Notes under the pieces: model-generated
Told to the model about the DNA's origin: nothing
Database searches by the model: none
Seen by the model: only the letters and a program-made list of their open reading frames with translations
Translations under genes and position numbers: made by a program
NCBI GenBank assembly: GCA_009733575.1
Contig: ML769388.1
Coordinates: 62,001 to 126,000 of the forward strand
Length of the DNA stretch: 64,000 nt
Reading direction: 5' to 3'
Source of the DNA: Gymnopus androsaceus JB14
Lineage: Eukaryota; Basidiomycota; Agaricomycetes; Agaricales; Omphalotaceae
In this document: positions 12,501 to 29,375 of the stretch, in pieces
How the letters are laid out: the number at the start of each line of letters is the position of its first letter
Position numbering within the stretch: the first letter of the stretch is position 1

Positions 12501-13630
12501 ATGAGTGAGAATATCCTAGCGTGCATATGAGAGTGGTTGTCTATGGTACCAAATGGCCAACTCACATCACTTCCATAGCCCGTACCACCTGGAGCTCCAG
12601 GAGGGAACACGAGTTCATAGGTTCGGACAGTGCTGCGTTCGGTCTAGGAAGCTTTAATGAGATATGTAGAGGAATATCATGATAGTAAACTCGCCAGATC
12701 AGACAGCACAACGCCTCCTGCGTAAGATAATGAGAGGAGGGAATGGTAGAAGATGGAACTCGACGCACCTCCATAGACGACAAACAGGAGATTCAAATCC
12801 CGAGGATGAACTACCGTATCCAATGCGATTCCTCTGTTCACGATTATTTAACCAGTGTAGCCAATCAGAAGAGGGTACTTACGATGTCGGTGTTTCAATC
12901 TCTGGCATTCCGCTTAACGCCATCTTATCTTGGTATAGCTTCCACATACTTGGCATCGAATAGGCTGATTTGCGAAGGCATTCTATGTCGTAGGTTCGAA
13001 CTTCACCAGTCTGCAAGGCAATGAAAGCCTAAAGTCGAAATTAGCTGAATGGTAACTGGGCACTATGGGAGCAAACCAACATGTGAATGAGACGGAGAAA
13101 TGGTAACTGAACTAGCAAGAAGTTAGCCATCGGATGGCCAACGACGTCAAGGATCCTCACTTTGCCTGATCGAAACGCGTACTAGTTAGAAGCTTTGGTT
13201 GGCCGTACGTCGATAGATCCCAGATATGTATCCTATCATGATCGTCTTGAGCGCGGAGTCAGTATGACGGCTGAACAGAGCTCTGACTCGCTTGCGTACC
13301 GAGGCATAATAATTTGAAGGTGGAAGCCGAGATGTGGAGTATTTTCACTTCGTGAGGATCAGGAAGTGTAAGCTTGCATTCTACGCCTGGCTTTCCCAGC
13401 AATTCGATGTTTCCAGGAGATCCTTAGAGAGGTGATTATCAGTCCTTTTAGTTATCAGTCAATGAAGTCAAGGACGCACCAACAGCCAAAAGACCCGCAA
13501 TCGGCTCGTACGATAACGCAGTAACCTTGGATGGATACTCGAATCTTCTCAAAATCGCAGGTTTCCAGTCGTGCGCCTCGTGCAAATCGATAGAAAGATC
13601 AAGAAGATCATGGCGTTGTTTAGAGAACAT
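9566..13630 (-). CDS. SRO7: Sro7/Lgl/tomosyn family WD40 exocytosis regulator
   Basis: Cytosolic double beta-propeller protein that binds the t-SNARE Sec9 and the Rab Sec4 to control polarised exocytosis (family knowledge). It begins MFSKQRHDLLDLSIDLHEA, then FEYPSKVTALSYEPIAGLLAVG, the typical Lgl-family opening. Propeller blades continue through PAGHFFAVGYADGSLAFWAVED, SVEPLDSYFYEASGTVHDYI and FLAVAYVDGSLYVVDMRGP. The C-terminus is helical: LYNRLTAALEER, MLGDLEDRFNSLESGSRSMV and AKKLAAEQSAKSWFKFGS, resembling the R-SNARE-like tail of tomosyn. About 20 small introns; roughly 1,000 residues. The reading frame breaks by one extra base near 11,996-12,001, between PRDSP and HFAGSYDPTSIII. Convergent with the SnoaL-like gene. 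Confidence 0.85.
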
Positions 13631-13829
13631 TTAAATTTGCCAAGGATAGCTTGCGTTGTTACGAGCTTACGATCTCATCGACAAATTCAGAGGCAAAAAG
13701 AAAAATTGGACATAAGTGCATGAGTACAAGATTACAAATAGACCTCATACACATAAGTAAATGCAATGTAAATGCTAGTGATACACGATGAATAAGTTAC
13801 ACTCCGGTCAGAATCGTCCAGAAATCTCG

Positions 13830-16800
13830 TTACGGAAACTCTCTCTGCGGTGCAGCTGAAGCTCCCCGTAGTTTCCCTAGCCAGCTGCGTTTTTTCCCGT
13901 CAACAGGCGCCATAGCAGGCGCACCAAGGAAAGCGTTGCTCGTCAAGTCGGGGGTACTCGTTGTAGCAGGAGACTTGACGAAGACAGGGTTGGCACGTTT
14001 CGGCGAAGGCATCGGAATGGTAGGTCGATTTTGATACCTTGTAGGTGTGAATCCCGACTGGATAGAGCTGAGGACTCTGCGGACCTTTGGTGTAGCTTGG
14101 TCATCTCCTGAAAGACTCTCTCCCGACGCGCTAAATGCCTGCGAAGGAATCTCGTATCCTTCAAAATCGTCTGGCGCGCGACGCTTCTTACTTTGCGCAA
14201 CGGGGGAGGGTTCATGTTCAGCCTTGGATTTATCCTTCTTGGGCGACATGGCCTTGAACACTGGCGTCATGATTGTTCGTCGTTCAGGAGTCTTTGGTCT
14301 AGGCAACGCCGAAGGTACTGACACCACTCTGTTTAAACGCTCGGGAACTGCAGGAGGCGAGACGTTGTTGGTACGGAAGGATGTTCCGGGGGTCCCTACC
14401 ATGGTATTTGAACGAGGGCGAGAGGCGGAAGCAGGAATGGACATGGCAGAAGTTGGGGGGGACGAGGACGACGATGACGATGACGAGATGGTCGTCGACG
14501 AAGCCATAGAAGATGCGGAAGATGCGGATGGTATACGCTGCTCAACCGGAGCTGAAGCGGGAAGTGCAGCTTTGGCAGCCGTAAGCTTCGTCTGAAGATT
14601 GTTCACCTTCCGGGTCAACGATTCCACTTTACTTTTCAAGCTCTTGTTCTCTTTCATTAATCTGAAATACGGACCCATCAGCGTGAGCAGAGTATCAGTT
14701 CATTATGCTTACCCAAGTTTGACATCATCGTTCTCCTCAATCTCCTCACACTTTCTCCGCAACAGTTCCTCCATTTCGTTGTTACGTTCTTCCAATTCGG
14801 AAACCGCTTTCTCCAGATCCGGACGTGCTTTCAAGGAATCGAGTTCACGATGGAGTTGACCAACTTCCCGCTTATGTTGAACGCTCTGCAGGCTGAGGTT
14901 GACTTCGGCTGTATTACAGGCCTTTTCAACCTCGACCAAATGGCTGTTTACATTTTCAAGCTCAGCGTTCAGGCTTGATATCGTGCGTTCACTAAATCTC
15001 GAATCAGTCAAATGAATCCAGGGCAAAGACTTGACACACACCTTTCATGAATCTGATTCTCTAGATGGCGGTTCATAGATATCGAGCGTTGGATGTTGGC
15101 CTCAAGAGCGGTCATGTCATTTTGAGTGGCTTTCTTCTCTTGTTGCAAAGCTCGCAACTCGGCGTCCAAGTCCAAAATATGCGTCTCAAGCGTAGAGACT
15201 TGCAGACCTAATTCTTCCACTCGCAACTCTGCCCGCTCATGCAAATCGCCAGCATCTCGGAGGTCTTGTTCGTACGATGACCGATCCTGAGCGCGTCCTT
15301 GGACCTCCTGCTCCAATTTCTTCTGCAAGTCGGAAGCTCGATCTTGGGACCGTCTCATTGCAGTAGATTCCTCCTCGAGTCGTATACGGGTCTCGGAGAG
15401 CTTGTTTTCAGCCTCCTTCAAGAGAGCTTCGTATTCTTGTCGAGTTTTCGCCAAATCTGCTGCAGTGCGCTGAAGGGAGATATTAGCTTCCTCCTTCTGC
15501 ACGCGGATACGGTCCAGCTCGGAATTGGAAGCGGCCACACATCCTTCCAAACGTCGCACTTCCTCTGATCGTTGTTTACTAGTTACTTCAAGGCTCTCCT
15601 TCATCTCTTTCGTAGCGACTCAGCTCTCGAGCCATATCCTGAAGCCGCTGCTCCACTTCAGTTCGTCATTCGAGCAGAATCGGCTAAGGACTGCTTGTGT
15701 TCAAGCTGAGCAGCATCGTGCCTGGCTTGGAGCTCATCGAGAGTAGTTGTCACTTCTACCAAACGCGACTGCAACTCCCCAAGCTCTTCAATATGCTTCA
15801 TCTTCAGCTGTACAAGTTCTCCCTCGAGATCGTTGTTGGCCAGGAGCTGCTCCTTCTGAGAAAGCTGTTGCTGGAGCTCCGCTATCGCCACACGGTGTTC
15901 TGCTTCTTTGGAGGAGAGTGAAGAACGGGTTGCCTCGAGCTCCGACTCCAATGCGGCAATCGTGGCAGCGCGTTCGTTGATGGTGTTGGAAGATTCTTTC
16001 TGCAAGTTGTCCAGCTGTGAAGAAAGAGCAGTGGCCTTGGTAACATGCGATTCGAGTTGGAGCTCAAGCTCTCGAACCCGTCCAGATAAATCAGTTTTCA
16101 CCTGATCAAGGTCTTGCGTGGACATCAAGCTTCTCGTCAACTCGGCCTGAGACAAGGCAAGAGACTCGGCTACTCGCTTCGCATCGTCTTCCGAAGATTG
16201 CAGGCGTTGCTTGGCATCCTCTAGAGCTTCGTTGAGCGACTGAACGCTGTGAAGTGTGTTATCACGTTCTTCGAGAAGACTCTGTGTACGCGCGCGCATC
16301 TCCTCAATCCGACCAGCCTCCACGCTCATCTTCTCTTTCGTCCTGGCCGAGTTTAAGAACATAATCTCGACAATGGCCTCCTGCTCTTTCCCTCGGGCAT
16401 CAAGTTCAGTCTCTAGACGCTCCACCTCCTCTTCAAGTCTTTCAACCTTTGATATGGCTTCATCTCGCTGTTCCCTCGCATCCGCACAATCTTCGACCAT
16501 GGCATCTTTCTGAGCCAGCGCCATCTCCATCTCTGCCGTCATTTCCGTCAGCCTCTCCTCCTGCAACTTCAAGTTTGTCTCCAACCTCCTAATGTCGTGC
16601 TGGTGGATCCCGATCTGCTCTGTACGCCGTAATACGCGCCCTTCTAGTTCTTCTATCTGAGAACGAAGCGCTTTCGTAGCTTGTGTCGAAGTCATATCGG
16701 AGAGCTGGTGGAACTGGAGTTTGGTATACCGTGATTCCGCGGCGCTAAGTTCTTGTCGAGCAGCGGTAATGTCAGCGTTGAGATTGGTGACCTGGACATT

Positions 16801-18619
16801 AAGAGAGTCGCGCTCTGATACGACGGCGTCAAAGTTTTTGGAGATTTCAACCAGCTGAGCATTCAAATGCTCTACTACGTTTCTCGACTCTTGTTGTTCG
16901 GCTTTGTTATCTTCGAGTTTCGAGCGCCACTCTAAATCAAGGGAAGAGAGGCGCGATAAGGTGTCATTTCGGTGGGTGGTGGTTTCCTCGAGGAGTTGTA
17001 TTGTGGTTTCAAGCCTACACTCCGTCTCGCGCAGACGAGCTTCCGTCGAAGCGACTCCTCTAGCTTTTTCTTCGTACGCACAGTAGGCCGAGTTGCATCG
17101 CTGTTCCAATTCCAATCGACCTTTCTCCAGGTGGCCGATAACAATTCCGCAACCCAAAATGAGTCCTTGCAGCCGTTGCATCTCCTTTCGCTGGACGGCG
17201 GGTGAGGTTTCCTCTGGAGGCGCGACTCGAATGAGAGGGATGGCTGGCTGAGAGAAAGGAAGTGGTGTAGAGGCGATCTTTGCTTCAAGTGCTGCAATGG
17301 TGAACTTGGACTCCATGTCGAGGAATTCCATGTCTCTTCGGAGGCCATCACGCTCGCCCCGAAGGCGCTCAACAGCGCTAAGCAGCCTTGCAATGTTCGC
17401 TACGGTTTCTTCGTCGGGACCTGGCGATTGGCTGAAACAGTATTTAGTAACGTGCTAATAAAGAGAATTTGATGCCCACTTTTTTAAGACTTGAACCTTC
17501 GTCTCGAGCTCTCCAATTCTAGCTTTAGCATCTTCCAGCTGGTCGAGAGCCTCTTCTTTCTCCTGCACCAGCTCGGTGTTCATGACATCCAGTTGGCCAA
17601 CGCGTGACGATTCCAACGCGAGTTTCTCTTCACACTTTCTCAACCTCTCTTTCAACGTAGGCATGTCATGTGCGTCTCCGATGAGCCTCTCCAATGCCTC
17701 GATCTTGGCATCATCTTCGTCAATGCGTTTGAGCAGTTCCTCCTCTCTTTCTAGACCACCAGTGCCACCCTGCTCCTTGAGGTACCGCAGTTCCTCTTCG
17801 CGCTCTGCTATCGACTCTTCCATTTCCTTGACCTGCTTCTTCAGTCGAGCTTCGGAAGCCATTTGCTCGTTGTTGGCATTAATCGCATCACGCTGAACGA
17901 CCTCCAACTTGGATTGCATGACTCCAAGTTCAGTGTCTCGCGAGGCAAGCGTGGCACGAAGTTCTACGAGGTCATTCTCGAGATTGTTGATTCGGAGATT
18001 CGGACAAGGGAAGAGGAACGGGCTCTGGCTGGAGCTCGTGGGGTAACTGGTGGCATTCGGAGTAACTCTTGAAGCGGCTTCGAGCTCTTTCACTCTCGCT
18101 CTCCAAGCTTTTGCTTTTCCTTCTCCACTTTTCGCCATCCGTGATTGATGGCCATCCGAGTTGTGTGATAAAGAGACGAGAGCGTTTTCCAACTCCTTTG
18201 CTTCAAGGTCCTTTGCTCGAAGTCTTTCTTCGGTTGAAGCCAACGCAGAAGAAGTGTTCTGGGCTACAAGGTTAGAGCTCTGGAGATCCGATGTAGTCTT
18301 TTCGAGGAAAGTTTCGAGTTGAAGAACTCGCGACGTTTCGTTGTTCAACTTGGGAAAAATCAGCTTTGTCTGTATGAACAGAGATGGCGCACGACTCACC
18401 TTTTGTAAAGCATCGTTCAGAGTCTGCTTTATCTCGTCTAATTCAGCTGCCTTTTTAATGAGCTGGCCTTGTTGGGCAGCAATTTGGGCATCTAGAGGTG
18501 AGTTCAGTATTTATTGAACAATTATTTTGCACAATACGCGCACCTTTACTTGATAATTTGTCCTTGACCGCTTGCATGCTTTCTGAAACATCGTGTCGTC
18601 CGAGGTCGTAGATGGACAT
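13830..18619 (-). CDS. very large coiled-coil protein of unknown function
   Basis: I do not recognise a named family. The model starts MSIYDLGRHDVSESMQ (ATG 18617-18619) and is about 1,490 residues. From about residue 30 to 1,200 it is almost uninterrupted heptad-rich helix full of Glu, Arg, Leu and Ala (for example EELEGRVLRRTEQIGIHQHD, RLEEEVERLETELDARGKEQ). One conserved-looking block reads VERLRGERDGLRRDMEFLDM. The last about 280 residues are disordered, rich in Ser, Pro and Ala, with a poly-Ser run and basic clusters (KKRRAPDDFEGYE, KKRSWLGKLRG) that could be nuclear-localisation signals. Layout resembles scaffold proteins of spindle pole, septum or Golgi; that is only analogy. Six or so introns. 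Two single-base excesses break the frame at about 15,605-15,665. Confidence 0.8.
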
Positions 18620-19485
18620 CACGATCCAATGAGCGCTTGACTGTGACCGTTGATGGAACGAGAACAGACACAAACGTGATCACGGGACCGCGGGACCGTG
18701 AGCAGTCGGTATCGGACCGAGCTCCGATCGACCTCCTATCAATGCATGCGTCATTGCTTTACAGTATTTCCAGAAATACTATACATACAGCTCAGCTTAA
18801 CTCTAATTAGCTCAGTGAACGTTTGAACTTCGCATTAGGCAAATCAGCAGTCGACCTCGTAAGGCGGGTTTCTCGGTCCAGTTAATTAATCCCACAGGAT
18901 TAATAAATCCGATGAATCGTCATTTCCTCTCGGCAGTACAGTATTTCCTTCCATCGCATCTCATCGATGTATGCTCATCGATGCATGAAAACGCCACATA
19001 AAGAAATGTAACACATCATACATAGAACGGTGGAGTGAGTACGCGAAAGTTTCTCGCCAACTTCTGCACACAAAGTAGACACTTTCGACAGATTTTTACG
19101 AGGTTACGTCGTCCCGAAATCTATACAATCTTTCAAGTGACTGGGCGAGAAGTCGAAAAGATGTTCTGATAAGAGTCAAGACCGAAGCGCGTGCGTCACC
19201 ATCTTCGGATTCTTCCTAAAGATCGATGATATCATTATCAGAGAGGCCAGAATAAAAGAGCGCGCGTCCAAACTCCTAGCGCGTCCATTCTTCCCAACTC
19301 CTCCCAACCGAAATGTCCTGCTGCTGAAGCTCCGAATCCTCGAGTTACTCTCTCGCTCGGGCATTTGCCCAGCAAAAAGAACTTCAAAACTCCTTGGCCT
19401 CGGACGCCAACTAGAGTCTGTCTTTGTTGCTCGCCGTGTCCAATGTTGTACTAAATCTCTACTAGATTGATCCAAACAACCCTCC
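18620..19485. other. divergent intergenic region
   Basis: Shared 5' region of the coiled-coil gene (leftward) and the DUF89 gene (rightward). It contains a short tandem pair CTCATCGATGTATG/CTCATCGATGCATG at about 18,960-18,987 and two copies of ACAGTATTTCC (about 18,760 and 18,937). No long open frame or RNA gene was seen. Confidence 0.5.
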
Positions 19486-21269
19486 ATGGCCCGCCTTCAG
19501 GGGATACCATGAATATTCTTTCGCACATGCTACTATGCAATCTCGGCTACCAACTATTCTCGGAAAGGCTGTCGACGATACGACTCGCACTCTAAACGAA
19601 CAATCTTCTGAAGACAAAGTCATTGATCTCGTCCAATGCATCGAGCGCATGGAGGCTCTTATGACTGATCTCAGTGGAAACGCCAAACTCCGTCCTATCG
19701 TCGACGATAACGAGGCAGATGTAGCCTTGTGGAATAAAGAAATTGCAAAGTATTTCCAAGGTATGCATTGTTTTTACTCAATGTAAGAATCTTGCCAACA
19801 CCGAACCCCAGGCAAAGACTTTATGAACGCACCATGGTTGTTCGCAGAAGCATACAAGTACCGTCGTCTAAGGGAATGCTTCAGTGTCTCCAAATTCTGG
19901 TCCGATTACGATGTTTTCTATCGTCAAAAGGTTCATTTTCGCGCGCACCTTTCCATCCTAGCTCTAACACGCACACTCTGATCAGTGTGACACATTCTCC
20001 CGCTCCTCTGATGCTGTATTCGAGCTCTCAATGCGTTTCGCCGAGCCCTTCACTATCGCAAGCAACCTTTCCGCCGAAGAAAAAATCGAAGCAGAGCGAT
20101 TGATGTTCCTCGAGCTTACCCAAGGTCAGTGCAAGTGTTTTCTTCGTGATGAATTCGAGTGCTGACTTGCACATTAGTTTGCCTGTGGGGAAACTCGACT
20201 GACCTTTCGCTGCTCATCAATATGACTGAAGAGCAGATCAAATCCCTCCAATCGACCGGAGGTGATCATTTGGCTGCCACCGAGAAGAACATTCTCGGAA
20301 ACCACCTTAACCAGCTTTGGGACACTGTCAAGGAAATTCGAAACAAGACTGGTGGCCGTATTGACTTTGTTCTGGTAGGTTTTCCTTTCCGTATCCGTTT
20401 TCAATTCCCTTACGCATTTTTCAGGATAACGCTGGATTCGAATTGTACTGCGATTGCGTCTACGGTGAGTGAATCTCGTGCCTTTATGAGAACTTTAACT
20501 AATTTCTTGCAGCCGACTTCTTGATCCAAAGCGGCCTTGCGAAAGAAATTCGATTCCACGGAAAGCGTTATCCGTGGTTCGTTTCCGATGTCACAATCAA
20601 GGATTGGCAATGGTACGTTCTTTTCAAAGGTTTTGGGGATGCGGACTAACCTATCTTTATCACTCCTAAGGTTGTTGAACACGATGGTTTACGGGCAGCT
20701 GTTCCCCGGCGCGACCGAAATAGAGCTGGCGTCATTGAGACACCTTGGTGCTCGATGGAAGGTAAGATGAATGCAGCTCCTCCTATAACATCCATGTTGA
20801 CGCCATTATCGATTTTCAGCAATACGAAAAAGAGGGCAAATGGATATACGAACAACATCCATTCTGGTGCACTGGATACACCTTCTGGGACCTCCATTCC
20901 GAAGCTCCCGATCTCTTCCTCCACCTCTCTCGCTCCGATCTCGTCTATTTCAAGGGTGACTTGAACCACCGCAAGTTGACGTACGACTGTGCTGCCCCTG
21001 CATCCACGCCGTTCGAGGTTGCTATTGGACCTATGGCCAACAGCGCTGGAGCACCCAAGATTGCTAGTTTGAGGACAATCAAGAGTGATGTAGTTGTCGG
21101 TCTTGGCGACGAGGGTGACGAGATGGCAGAAAAGCTAGATAAGGAAGAACCTGGTTGGAAGATCAGTGGAAAATACGTGAGCACAGAGTTTTATGCTGTA
21201 ATGGGTGGTTTTACTGACTAATTGGTTCTTCAGGCTGTTGTTCTACTTTCTGAAGGGCCGTCCTGGTGA
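19486..21269 (+). CDS. DUF89/ARMT1-like metal-dependent phosphatase (damage-control phosphatase family)
   Basis: Family members are Mn/Ni-dependent phosphatases acting on damaged sugar phosphates; the human relative ARMT1 was also described as an acidic-residue methyltransferase (family knowledge). Exons join into VIDLVQCIERMEALMTDLSG, KDFMNAPWLFAEAYKYRRLR, LWGNSTDLSLL, RIDFVLDNAGFELYCDCVYA, RYPWFVSDVTIKDW, LVYFKGDLNHRKLTYD and a C-terminus ending LLSEGPSW. The metal-binding DNAGFEL motif and downstream YFKGDLNYRKL-type motif are intact. About 440 residues, seven introns. The start is uncertain. Met at 19,535 is the first in the long frame, but upstream in-frame codons read PPWPAFRGYHEYSFAHAT and look coding. 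ATG 19,486 has a good context and would join this frame if one C of the 19,490-19,495 run were an overcall; I use it as the start. Confidence 0.85.
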
Positions 21270-21814
21270 GAAAGTCCGCTTTGCGTGAAGAAGCATCACA
21301 TTACAAAAAAGTGGATCGTAAGTATAGAAGTACAGTACATAGCTGTTTATTGTATCACTTGTAGGGTGTATTTTGTACGAAAAAGAAATGTTCCGCATCC
21401 ATAATTGAGAGCGGCTTGAAGCTTGTAGTGAGCGGATCATTCCGAAGGATTCCGATATAAAGTAACTACGCGCCTCGCACGTTGTCACATCTCGTCGCTG
21501 TGCCTTATCTTTCTCAGTCTTTCTCGTGTCATTCGCTCTTCGTCGTAAGTGTTCTTTCAGCTATTTTTCTATGTGATGATCGTGGTTCCCTATTATACGA
21601 AGCCTTTGGGCCTTGCTCTCGGACTGCATGAGATCATATACCGGGTTTACTGACATCTTTTCGAATCCAACCCTTTAACACACGTTCTAACTTGCTTGCA
21701 TCTTTTCGACAGACGCTTACGATTTATTGAGACGGCTTCAAGGTGTGTTTCTTGCTCTTTTTTCTTTTCCTCAAATGATTCATTGTGATTTTTCAGAATA
21801 GACCGACTTTGAGG
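21270..21814. promoter_or_regulatory. 5' region and likely 5'-UTR introns of the ABC transporter gene
   Basis: After the phosphatase stop codon there is no gene up to ATG 21,815. Two candidate 5'-UTR introns can be read: GTAAGT at 21,545 to TCGACAG at about 21,713, and GTGTGTTT at about 21,743 to TTTTTCAG at about 21,796. Both have good consensus ends. Presence of leader introns is inference. Confidence 0.4.
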
Positions 21815-27686
<5,872 letters not shown>

Positions 27687-27868
27687 TTTTTTTTGCTTCG
27701 TTGGCTCTTTGCTGCACTGGTGGCTGCCTGTAGAATGTAATTGTTCATGCTAGAAATTGATGCCAACACGTTTATATGTTAAAGCGCTGGCGCTAATCAC
27801 GACCACATGAGTATTTAGACGCTGAAACACACTTGAATCTCTACTCTATACTAGTACGCGCTATTGTT

Positions 27869-28783
27869 ATGCGGAATCACGCTTATTTCGTGCTCGTTTT
27901 ATTCTTTTCTTGGTCTCATAACGCTACTTCTTTCCCGCTCAAACAGAGCTCAGTACTCAAAACCAGGCGTTTCGAGTTTTCACCATTGTTCGGCACTAGC
28001 TCGAGCAGCGATCTACTCTCATCTTTGACAGCAAGTGGAATCGCGAGTAATACGAGCCCTACAGTGTCGTTCGACTACCTTTCTTTCCGCTGGTGGGACA
28101 GAAAGTCACCGAAAACCCATATCAGCGTCTAGCAGTACACAGGACGATGGAACACATTCTGTAATTGGAACGCTACCTCCACTTCCTGCTCCATCAAGCA
28201 TCTCGCCTGCGACCTTAACTAGCAGCTCGCTCAATAGTGCGACTTCAGATTCAGCGCCAACATCATCGCCTACAAATGACTCGCACAGCGCATTTTCCAT
28301 GTCTCCGCATGAAGAAAAGGAGTGGAAGGTGATTGGGATAGGTGATTTCGTTTCCTTTTCCCACTACGGAAAATTTGATTCCTTTCCTTTCCAGGACTCA
28401 TTGTAATTGCGAGTATAGGAAGCATGATTCTCTTGACGGTCTTTTTCGAGTCTTGGTGGGGATTTTTGCTAGACATGTGTGGTCGAAAGAGTGAGGATGG
28501 AATAGAGGAGATGGTCCCTGATTCTGCAGATAGAACATGGCAGCAAAAGTTATCGGCTGAAGAAGGAAGATATCCTTCAGCTTCCTCGTTGGATTCATTA
28601 ACTTGTCCTACTCCGGGCCAGAAATCGAAATCACCATATCCCTGCCCTATAACGCCCAAGCCGCTTTTCCAACCTCCTTCGTATTTCCGACCTGCTTACG
28701 ATCCGCATCCGTTGGAACCACTTTTCCGCCGCCCTAGTACAAGGACTCCGATACTATCTCCCAGTATCCTTCCATATTATTGA
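27869..28783 (+). CDS. single-pass (type I) membrane protein with Ser/Thr-rich ectodomain
   Basis: Family not recognised. Start ATG 27,869 gives a hydrophobic signal-peptide-like N-terminus, YFVLVLFFSWSHNATSFPL. Two introns of 54 nt (donor GTAATA about 28,048; donor GTGATT about 28,340) join three exons. The ectodomain is Ser/Thr/Pro-rich with almost no Cys, so probably O-mannosylated and extended. A single transmembrane helix follows: WKVIGIGLIVIASIGSMILL, then TVFFESWWGF. The cytosolic tail has about 100 residues and is Pro/Ser-rich (KSKSPYPCPITPKPLFQPPS, RRPSTRTPILSPSILPYY). This layout matches fungal Mid2/Wsc-like or SKG6-like surface proteins, but no WSC or other named domain is visible. 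About 265 residues; it starts 182 bp after the transporter. Confidence 0.65.
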
Positions 28784-29368
28784 TCCTGAAGAACTTCAAC
28801 TTATTGCATTTCTATCACATGTTGTATCCTATCCGGCGCATTTTTATCCACAATTGCTATCACCAGCCAAACTACTTGATATGTTCTCGTTTGCTGTATC
28901 CTATTCCTACTCATGGCTGTATGTGAATTAGCGTCCCACTAATGACCTTCCTACTATAATTTCCTCTGACAGTATGGAATCTAGAGCCTGTTGAAGAGTT
29001 GCTTGGTCTGGGGCTTCTACTTATCTCTTGACGTCGTAACGCCCTACGATAAATGTGTCCTTAGATCACCACCTAGTCGACCGGGTAGGGAGTCCAAGCT
29101 ACGACGCGTTCTGTGAAGTGGGATTATGTGCTTATTCGATGCGTTTATTACTACCTTATTCAAGTCATAAGGTAGGCGTCACGAGAAAATGTATCAAAGA
29201 GTATTTAAGAAAACTCTGGAAATTCAAAATCGGCCTTGAGTAGTCCTGGGTTGAATGCCCTCTCGGAGCCAAATTTTAGAATAGAGGCCAGCGATTTTTT
29301 GATACATTTTCTTGTATTTTCTGTTACTAAAACGCTCGGGCCATGATGTACCCGGTAGCGCCTGACGC
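28784..29368. other. 3' intergenic region between convergent genes
   Basis: Holds the 3' ends of the membrane-protein gene and of the leftward helicase gene. No gene is supported; the longest frame (29,055-29,243) has no recognisable content. The region contains the left arm of an interrupted inverted repeat described separately. Confidence 0.5.
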
Positions 29369-29375
29369 CTACCTT
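29169..29375. repeat. interrupted inverted repeat overlapping the helicase stop codon
   Basis: Left arm 29,169-29,198 reads AAGGTAGGCGTCAC then GAGAAAATGTATCAAA. The reverse complement is found in two pieces on the right: TTTGATACATTTTCT (about 29,298-29,312) and TGACGCCTACCTT (29,363-29,375), separated by about 50 extra bases. The second right piece contains the TAG stop codon (29,369-29,371) of the leftward helicase gene. Confidence 0.6.

Noticed and set aside
14047..14595. 182-codon plus-strand open frame with acidic runs
   Set aside because: It is the antisense shadow of the poly-Ser, Ala/Pro-rich tail of the leftward coiled-coil gene.
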